Shown here: in pieces, positions 57,873 to 64,000 of the stretch
Numbering within the stretch: the stretch's first letter is position 1
Layout of the letters: each line of letters starts with the position of its first letter
Source: Paenibacillus brevis
GTDB taxonomy: Bacteria > Bacillota > Bacilli > Paenibacillales > Paenibacillaceae
Length of the DNA: 64,000 nt
NCBI RefSeq assembly: GCF_018919145.1
Contig: NZ_JAHLQJ010000011.1
Location: 1 to 64,000, forward strand
Reading direction: 5' to 3'
Made by a program: the position numbers and the translations under genes
The notes under the pieces: model-generated
The model's database searches: none
Told to the model about the DNA's origin: nothing
Seen by the model: only the letters and a program-made list of their open reading frames with translations

Positions 57873-59642
57873 TTATTTCTTAACAGTGCTTGGTAAGCTC
57901 TTGATCAACTGTTCATCCGGAGTGATGAACAAAGTACGCTGATGATCGTAAATAACAAATCCCGGCTTTGCGCCGCTTGGCTTGCGGACATAGCGGATCA
58001 GCGTGCAGTCGACAGGTACGCTGCTGGACGACTTGGCTTGGCTGAAATAAGCGGCCAGTTGGGCGGCCTCATTGAGCGTAGCGTCGCCAAAGGTCTGGCT
58101 GCGGATCAGCACATGAGAGCCCGGGATATCCTTGGTATGCAGCCAGGTATCGTTCGGACTGCCGAGCCGGTTCGTTACATACTCATTTTGCAGGTTGTTT
58201 TTGCCGACATAGATTTCAATTCCCTCAGACGAGGTGTATACATGCAGGGTAGGCTTATCCTGCTTCTTTTTCTTCTTTCCCTTCTTGCTCCGGTCCCGCA
58301 AGTATCCTTGCTGGATCAACTCCTCGCGAATCTCATCCACATCATTCATCGTCGCATAGGATAGCTGCTGCAGCAGCTCGTCCAGATATTGAATTTCCGA
58401 GCGGGTCTTGTTCATCTGCTCGCCGATCACGGCGAGGCTGTTTTTGAATTTATTGTACTTCTTGAAATAACGTTGGGCATTTTCCGATGGAGTCAGCAGC
58501 GGGTCCAGAGGAATGGTCTCCACCGCCTGGTTCTCATCATAATAGTTCACGAGCTCAACGGATGGATCGCCCTTCTGAATGCTATGCAGCGAGGATAGAA
58601 GCAGCTCGCCCCGAATCCGGTACTGCTCGGCATCCTCCGCTTCGGCCAGATCCTTTTCCAGATTGGAAATTTTCTTCACGTTTTTATTGCGTTCATTTTG
58701 CAGGAAGCGCAGCAGATCGCTGGTCTTCTGCTTAACGGTATCCCGGAGCGCTTTTTCCCCGAAATATTCCTCCATACAAGCGCTGATCGAGTCGAATTCC
58801 TTGCGGTTTTCCTGAATCAGACCAAGCCGGACAGCAGAAAATACACTTTTGCCCTTGGCATTCTCCCCGATCATTGGTGCATATTGATGCTCTCTTGCTT
58901 CTCCCGTCAATTCCGAAAAGGCGTTCCAGAGCTTATCTGCGTCCTCAGTCTGATTCGCTCCATCAGTTCCCTGCTTGTTGATGCCAAAGGCGCGCCAATA
59001 GATTTCCTCCGCGATGAGAGGACTGAATCCGCTGTAAGCAGCGACAAGCCATCCGGAATGGTCGGCATTTCCTTCTTCCGATGCATTTTTGTATGCATTA
59101 AGAAACTGTTCTTTGCTGCAATCCAGCGGATGGATCTTATCCTGCGCAGGGGGCTCTGTGTAGGTAAATCCCGGCATGACCACACGATAGCTGCTAATGG
59201 CCGGGGTGACATGATGGATACCGTCCAACTGAACCTGTGTTGCCGGGTCGAGCAAAATAATGTTGCTGTGCCGACCCATCAATTCAATGACAAGACGCTT
59301 CAGCGATACATCTCCCATCTCATCGCGTTGGCGAACTTCAATGTGAATAATCCGCTCTAATCCCGCTTGGGTTACCGACTCGATGGTGCCGCCCTCACAG
59401 TACTTCCGTAACAGCATACAGAACATCGGCGCCTCCTGCGGATTCGGAAAGCTCTCTTCGGTGAACTGGACCCGCGGATAGGTGGGATTGGCCGATAACA
59501 GCAAGCGGCGTCCGCTGCCGGCTCCCCGCAGCTGGATGACAATATCGCTCTGGGAAGGCTGATGTATTTTGTTGATGCGCCCGCCGACGATGCTTTGCAG
59601 CTCCCGGACGATAGCGCGGGTTACGATTCCGTCTAATGCCAT
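57873..59642 (-). CDS. rqcH: RqcH / NFACT-family ribosome quality-control factor
   Basis: A 589-residue NFACT protein (Rqc2 homologue, formerly FbpA/YloA). RqcH binds stalled 50S subunits carrying peptidyl-tRNA and adds C-terminal alanine tails that mark the chain for ClpXP. Domains: NFACT-N with ALDGIVTRAIVRELQ at the start, a helix-hairpin part, long coiled coils (about 280-430) and NFACT-R (about 455-570: GIEIYVGKNNLQNEY, DTWLHTKDIPGSH). ATG 59642 follows AGGAGA; the longer reading is not needed. It lies divergent from a YloB-type pump, its neighbour in B. subtilis. Confidence 0.92.
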   Translation of the reverse strand: MALDGIVTRAIVRELQSIVGGRINKIHQPSQSDIVIQLRGAGSGRRLLLSANPTYPRVQFTEESFPNPQEAPMFCMLLRKYCEGGTIESVTQAGLERIIHIEVRQRDEMGDVSLKRLVIELMGRHSNIILLDPATQVQLDGIHHVTPAISSYRVVMPGFTYTEPPAQDKIHPLDCSKEQFLNAYKNASEEGNADHSGWLVAAYSGFSPLIAEEIYWRAFGINKQGTDGANQTEDADKLWNAFSELTGEAREHQYAPMIGENAKGKSVFSAVRLGLIQENRKEFDSISACMEEYFGEKALRDTVKQKTSDLLRFLQNERNKNVKKISNLEKDLAEAEDAEQYRIRGELLLSSLHSIQKGDPSVELVNYYDENQAVETIPLDPLLTPSENAQRYFKKYNKFKNSLAVIGEQMNKTRSEIQYLDELLQQLSYATMNDVDEIREELIQQGYLRDRSKKGKKKKKQDKPTLHVYTSSEGIEIYVGKNNLQNEYVTNRLGSPNDTWLHTKDIPGSHVLIRSQTFGDATLNEAAQLAAYFSQAKSSSSVPVDCTLIRYVRKPSGAKPGFVIYDHQRTLFITPDEQLIKSLPSTVKK

Positions 59643-59787
59643 GACATGAGTTCTCCTGTCTATCAATCTGTCTTACCCAATTATGATGCCATACTTCCTC
59701 CGGATATTCAAAAGGTACCTTCAACTTTTGACGCGGTGTCGTGCGAGAGCCAGCAATAAAAAGCTGGCTAGTGATGCTGCGTATGGG

Positions 59788-59916
59788 GGCAACGTGTGAA
59801 GTGTGCTTACGATCGCTGTTGCTCGCGGATTCCTTTGATTAAATAAAATCTGAAATTGTAGCAATCCACTCGCAAAGGCGAACACTCCGTTTCTTCAGCA
59901 CACTTCACACGTTGCC
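59788..59916 (+). repeat. Dispersed hairpin repeat, family H, copy 2 (129 bp)
   Basis: The ends are a perfect 20-bp inverted repeat: GGCAACGTGTGAAGTGTGCT and AGCACACTTCACACGTTGCC. The interior aligns with the reverse complement of 10549-10680, most clearly over TTACGATCGCTGTTG, GCGGATT and CGCAAAGGCGAAC. It lies in the 455-bp gap between rqcH and the Ca-ATPase gene; a smaller hairpin (AGCCAGC/GCTGGCT, 59748-59769) is upstream. Confidence 0.85.
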
Positions 59917-60097
59917 TCTCTGACGCGCCTTCTTTTGTTTAGCTACACTCCCCTGCTTACACGCCGCTGACTGACAATCTGCCCCAAACTTAAGTGTACG
60001 GGCTGTGATATTTTTGGACTGGCTGGAATACAGTTTACCAGTAGGTGGAAAAGCCTTAGCACTGTTTACCGCAAAATACGGGAGGGGAATCGGGAGG

Positions 60098-62896
60098 ATG
60101 GAGCAAAAAAACTGGCACCAGTGGAGTGGAGAAGAAGTGTTGGCCCAGCTCGGGGTTGAGCGTAATCTAGGTCTGACTCCGAGCGAAGCCGAGAAGCGGA
60201 GAGAGCAGTACGGCTGGAATGAACTGTCGGAGGGAGAGCGTATCTCCCCGCTTCTGTTGTTCTTGAACCAGTTCAAGGATTTTATGATGCTGGTACTGAT
60301 GGGAGCCACATTGATCTCGGGTATTCTGGGTGAATATCTCGACGCCATTACGATAATAGCGATCGTTGTTTTGAACAGTGTGCTCGGGTTTGTACAAGAA
60401 TTTCGTGCAGAGCGCTCCCTCCGCGCTCTGAAGCAATTGTCTGCGCCCCATGCCAATGTTCTCCGGGAGGGAGTAGTCCGGAACATTCCGGCCAAAGAGC
60501 TGGTTCCTGGCGATATTATCGCTGTAGAGAGCGGAGACCGTATTCCGGCTGATATCCGCTGGTTGTCTGCGCATAGTCTGGATGTAGAGGAGTCGGCACT
60601 TACTGGTGAGTCCCATCCGGTAGCCAAGCATGCAGGCAGATTGCTCGAGGCGGAGGTGCCGCTTGGAGACCAGAAGAACCTTGGTTTTATGGGGACGATG
60701 GTCACCCGCGGCAGTGGAAGAGGGGTTGTCATCCGCAGCGGCATGGATACCGAAATGGGTAAGATTGCTGATCTGATCCAAAGCACAGATACGCAAGAGA
60801 CCCCGCTTCAACGGCGGCTTGAGCAGCTTGGCAAAATTCTGATTTATCTGGCCCTGGGGCTCACCGTGCTTGTGGTCCTTGTCGGTATTCTGCATGGACA
60901 GCCTGCCGGAGCCATGTTCTTTGCGGGCGTAAGTTTGGCGGTAGCTGCGATTCCGGAGGGCTTGCCCGCCATTGTTACGATTGCCCTGGCGCTTGGCGTA
61001 CAGCGAATGATCAAGCGCAAGGCGATTGTGCGCAAGCTGCCTTCTGTAGAGACGCTGGGCTGTGCCTCTGTCATCTGCTCCGACAAGACGGGGACATTAA
61101 CGCAGAATAAGATGACGGTTACTCGTTTGTGGCTGGAAGGACGTACCCTGGAAGTGACGGGGGAAGGATATGAGCCGGTCGGCCATATTTTGGAGAACGG
61201 CAAGCCGGTTGACCTCAAGAAGGATCAGAGCCTGCGCAGGCTGCTTCAGGCAAGCGCGCTTTGCTCCAATGCGGAGATCTATGAGGGAGAATCGAGCCTG
61301 CGAGGAAAAAAGAAAACGAGGGAAGAGTCGGCCGAGCTGCAATGGAAGCTGAAGGGTGATCCAACCGAAGGAGCATTAGTAGTCTTATCCGCTAAGCTGG
61401 GATTGACTTCACATGCGCTGAGCACTGTCTATAAGCGGGAGCAGGAGTTTCCGTTTGATTCCCAACGGAAGATGATGTCCGTGGTCGTGGCCCATCAAGG
61501 TGGACATATGGCGCTTGTCAAGGGGGCGCCGGATATGCTGCTCGATAAGTGCTCCTATATATTGTGGGATGGGAAGGTCGTTCCTTTTACCGGGACGCTT
61601 CGCCACCGGGTGCAATGCGAGAATGAAGAGCTTGCCCGGGGGGCGCTTCGTGTGCTTGGCCTGGCCTATCGTGATGTTAAGCCGAATGAAAATATGGAGA
61701 ATCAGGATATTGTGGAATCTCATCTGGTCTTTGTAGGCCTGGCCGGTATGATCGATCCTCCGCGTAAGGAAGCTAAGGAGGCAATCTCGGTGTGCCGGCG
61801 TGCCGGGATCAAGACGATTATGATCACCGGCGATCACAAGCTGACGGCGGAGGCCATTGCAGCGGAGCTGGGGATTTTGCAGCGGGGGGGTTCCTCCTTG
61901 ACCGGGCATCAATTGGCTGGGATGAGCGATGAGGAGCTGGAACGCCAAGTGGATCTGGTCTGTGTGTATTCCCGGGTGGCGCCGGAACACAAGCTTCGCA
62001 TCGTCAAGGCGCTGCAGCGGAAGGGTCATGTCGTAGCCATGACAGGGGACGGGGTAAATGATGCTCCGGCCATCAAGGCAGCGGACATTGGGATTGCCAT
62101 GGGAATAACCGGCACGGACGTATCGAAGGAAGCTTCCTCTCTTATCCTTAGTGATGATAATTTCACCTCGATCGTAGCAGCGATTGAAGAAGGGCGGAAT
62201 ATTTACGAGAATATCCGCAAGTTTATCCGTTATTTGCTGGCATCCAATGTCGGTGAAATTCTGACCATGTTCTTCGCAATGCTTGCGGGTTTGCCGCTGC
62301 CGCTTCTCCCGATCCAGATCCTCTGGGTTAACCTGGTGACGGATGGTCTGCCGGCAATGGCGCTTGGCGTCGATCAGCCGGAGAAGGACCTGATGGAGCA
62401 TAAGCCGCGGGGAGCGAACGAGAATATATTTGCCAGAAGGCTCGGCTGGAAGATTCTCAGCCGGGGATTGCTGATCGGCTTATGTACACTGGCAGCATTC
62501 TGGATTACGTACAGTGTGGACCCTAGCAGTGCACAGCAGCTTGCTACCGCGCAGTCTGTGGCATTCGCAACGCTGGTCATGGCTCAGCTCATTCACGTGT
62601 TTGACTGCCGCAGTTCCAGATCCATTTTCCATCGCAACATTCTGCAGAATAAATACTTGGTGGTTGCTGTCTTATCCTCCATCCTGTTGCTGCTCGGTGT
62701 TATGTATATTGAAGCGCTTCAGCCGATCTTCAAGACGGTGCCGCTCGGAACCCGGGAATGGGCAATCACGCTGGTGGCAGCAGGCATTCCGACCTTCTTG
62801 CTCGGTGCTGGCAGTGTATGGTCCGGCCGGCGCCGCCGGAAGTATACCGGTCCAGGGCCGATGATGACCGCGAAAAGTACAAACATTCGTGCATAG
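60098..62896 (+). CDS. yloB: Calcium-type P-type ATPase (YloB-like)
   Basis: A 932-residue P2A-type ATPase. The phosphorylated aspartate is in [13 protein letters not shown] near residue 330; the hinge is [21 protein letters not shown] near 650; the actuator loop is TGES near 170. The fourth helix has [10 protein letters not shown], the Ca2+-site PEGL of SERCA/PMR1 pumps. A cation-ATPase N domain ([14 protein letters not shown]) starts the protein. It exports Ca2+ driven by ATP. ATG 60098 is preceded by GGGAGGGG; the frame's longer start at 60005 adds residues with no family support. It is slightly longer than B. subtilis YloB (890). Confidence 0.92.
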   Translation: MEQKNWHQWSGEEVLAQLGVERNLGLTPSEAEKRREQYGWNELSEGERISPLLLFLNQFKDFMMLVLMGATLISGILGEYLDAITIIAIVVLNSVLGFVQEFRAERSLRALKQLSAPHANVLREGVVRNIPAKELVPGDIIAVESGDRIPADIRWLSAHSLDVEESALTGESHPVAKHAGRLLEAEVPLGDQKNLGFMGTMVTRGSGRGVVIRSGMDTEMGKIADLIQSTDTQETPLQRRLEQLGKILIYLALGLTVLVVLVGILHGQPAGAMFFAGVSLAVAAIPEGLPAIVTIALALGVQRMIKRKAIVRKLPSVETLGCASVICSDKTGTLTQNKMTVTRLWLEGRTLEVTGEGYEPVGHILENGKPVDLKKDQSLRRLLQASALCSNAEIYEGESSLRGKKKTREESAELQWKLKGDPTEGALVVLSAKLGLTSHALSTVYKREQEFPFDSQRKMMSVVVAHQGGHMALVKGAPDMLLDKCSYILWDGKVVPFTGTLRHRVQCENEELARGALRVLGLAYRDVKPNENMENQDIVESHLVFVGLAGMIDPPRKEAKEAISVCRRAGIKTIMITGDHKLTAEAIAAELGILQRGGSSLTGHQLAGMSDEELERQVDLVCVYSRVAPEHKLRIVKALQRKGHVVAMTGDGVNDAPAIKAADIGIAMGITGTDVSKEASSLILSDDNFTSIVAAIEEGRNIYENIRKFIRYLLASNVGEILTMFFAMLAGLPLPLLPIQILWVNLVTDGLPAMALGVDQPEKDLMEHKPRGANENIFARRLGWKILSRGLLIGLCTLAAFWITYSVDPSSAQQLATAQSVAFATLVMAQLIHVFDCRSSRSIFHRNILQNKYLVVAVLSSILLLLGVMYIEALQPIFKTVPLGTREWAITLVAAGIPTFLLGAGSVWSGRRRRKYTGPGPMMTAKSTNIRA

Positions 62897-62948
62897 AATC
62901 AATACCAATCTACCCCTGCAAATTATAGACTTACCCCATAAAGAGGAA

Positions 62949-63153
62949 GTTCAGAAAGTCATCTTTTGATCACGAAGTAATTCAGGAGGATCATCCGGCA
63001 TCGAATCTTGCGTTCACCCTAGAAGTCTAGCCGATGCTTACGAGGTATGCTTCCTTTATAAGCATTTCGCTAATGTAGGGTCTGCCTGCATTTCGATCCT
63101 CCTTCTTCGCGTTCTCGCAACCTTTTCGGTGCTGAAAAGCGGACTTTTTGAAC
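62949..63153 (-). repeat. Dispersed repeat, family G, copy B (205 bp) upstream of dapF
   Basis: The ends GTTCAGAAAGTC and GACTTTTTGAAC are inverted repeats. Read in reverse complement it aligns end to end with 15457-15662. Its right end lies 24 bp before the dapF start codon, and similarity runs on through CTCGCACTTAA. It fills most of the gap between the Ca-ATPase gene and dapF. Confidence 0.85.
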
Positions 63154-63177
63154 TCGCACTTAAAGGGGGGACATCCG

Positions 63178-64000
63178 ATGGAATTTACGAAAATGCACGG
63201 ACTTGGCAACGACTTTCTTGTATTTTATGGCTTGAATGAGCTCCCGGCCAATGTGTCAGAGTTGGCTATCCAGTGGTGCAACCGGTTCTTTGGCGTTGGA
63301 GGGGACGGCCTGGTGTTTATTTTGCCCTCCGAACGGGCTGATTTTAAGATGAGAATAATTAATTCGGACGGATCCGAGGCAGAGCAGTGCGGGAACGCCA
63401 TTCGCTGCGTATCGAAATACGTTTACGATAATGGATATACCGATCAGTCACAGATTACGATAGAAACATTGGGTGCGGGCGTGCAGCGGGTTACGCTTCA
63501 CGTCGTGGAGGGTAAGGTCAGTACGGTTACGGTTGACATGGGTGAGCCGATCCTGGATGGCCATGCCGTGCCGACAACCTTGTCCGGCAGACCTGTGCTG
63601 GACCAACCGATCGAAGCGGCTGGACGCGAATTCAGGTTTACTGCGGTATCTATGGGAAATCCGCACTGTGTAATTTATGTGGATGATGCTCCGGGCTTTG
63701 AGCTGCTTGAATGGGGGCCACGCCTGGAGAATCATCCTTATTTCCCGCGTAAAGTCAATGTGGAATTTGCTAGTGTAACTGCACGCGACCGGGTAGAAAT
63801 GCGGGTATGGGAACGCGGGGCAGGACCGACTCTAGCTTGCGGCACGGGTGCATGCGCCACACTTGTATCCTCGGTGCTGAACGGGCACACGGATCGTGCC
63901 GCCTGGATCGGACTTAAGGGCGGAGACCTGTATATTGAATGGAATGAACAGGATAATCATGTTTATATGACCGGGCCGGCAGAGGTTGTGTTCCAGGGAC
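63178..64000 (+). CDS. dapF: Diaminopimelate epimerase (partial, runs off the window)
   Basis: The first 274 codons of DapF, which interconverts LL- and meso-diaminopimelate for lysine and peptidoglycan. Start MEFTKMHGLGNDFLVF is typical. Both catalytic cysteines are visible: EQCGNAIRC near residue 70 and ACGTGACA near 222, together with GNPHCVIYVDD near 160. ATG 63178 follows AAAGGGGGG. The frame is open to the last base of the window, lacking only a short C-terminus. The leader contains repeat G copy B. Confidence 0.95.
   Translation, partial: MEFTKMHGLGNDFLVFYGLNELPANVSELAIQWCNRFFGVGGDGLVFILPSERADFKMRIINSDGSEAEQCGNAIRCVSKYVYDNGYTDQSQITIETLGAGVQRVTLHVVEGKVSTVTVDMGEPILDGHAVPTTLSGRPVLDQPIEAAGREFRFTAVSMGNPHCVIYVDDAPGFELLEWGPRLENHPYFPRKVNVEFASVTARDRVEMRVWERGAGPTLACGTGACATLVSSVLNGHTDRAAWIGLKGGDLYIEWNEQDNHVYMTGPAEVVFQG

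Noticed and set aside
63027-63209. 60-codon frame within repeat G copy B
   Set aside because: The frame is not kept in copy A, so the repeat is not a coding element.
1-64000. CRISPR arrays, rRNA and tRNA genes
   Set aside because: No regularly spaced repeat array and no recognisable rRNA or tRNA cloverleaf was found on either strand by eye.

Overview
The window reads as chromosomal DNA of a Bacillales Firmicute, most likely Paenibacillus. Strong AGGAGG-type ribosome binding sites, frequent GTG/TTG starts, CcpA, the AcuA/AcsA/AcuC set, a bacillithiol-linked YtxJ, YlaN, YlbF/YlbG, RqcH next to a YloB-like calcium pump, and a bacterial XPB helicase pair all point that way. The genus call is inference from gene content; no rRNA or tRNA gene was seen.

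Layout. 1-25 kb is ordinary core: an arginine/lysine decarboxylase, an MFS transporter, a YktB-like protein, 6-phosphogluconate dehydrogenase, shikimate kinase with an unusual EPSP synthase, PTS enzyme I without a neighbouring ptsH, YtxJ-CcpA, MTA/SAH nucleosidase, the reversible-acetylation set acuC-acuA/acsA, a class A penicillin-binding protein, a GGDEF-EAL protein and rpsD with its leader. 41-64 kb is again core-like: a GAF/GGDEF cyclase, an M29 aminopeptidase, an HPr-like protein without the catalytic histidine, YlaN, a Ca2+/H+ antiporter, Asp23, FtsW-type flippase, an M20 amidohydrolase, an XPB helicase plus its partner, YlbF/YlbG, a LysR regulator, a PHP phosphoesterase, RqcH, a Ca-ATPase and the start of dapF.

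Between them, 25.36-40.95 kb looks like an inserted accessory island of about 15.6 kb. It is bounded by a 19-bp perfect direct repeat that interrupts a small tandem array of AGCGTAATATGCAT-type units upstream of the rpsD promoter. It carries one compact, largely translationally coupled operon: an OmpR-type response regulator, a histidine kinase, two sugar-type ABC permeases, an HlyD/RND-adaptor-like membrane protein, a solute-binding lipoprotein, an ECF-like sigma factor, and a secreted protein made of ten tandem Big2 Ig-like domains. No ABC ATPase is encoded with it. I know of no description of this combination; it is the best candidate for an undescribed system here. The right part of the island is a graveyard: a TetR-controlled MFS gene with an in-frame amber codon, an orphan GntR regulator, fragments of IS1182-type and IS110-like transposases, a frameshifted rlmD-like 3' end, a tyrosine-integrase C-terminus, and a small XRE/membrane-protein pair under a palindrome-rich promoter.

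Two dispersed repeat families were found by eye. One is 205-206 bp with 12-bp inverted ends (15457-15662 and 62949-63153) and sits just upstream of acuC and of dapF in the same orientation relative to the gene. The other is about 130 bp and strongly hairpin-forming, with 20-bp inverted ends (10549-10680 and 59788-59916). Neither codes for protein.
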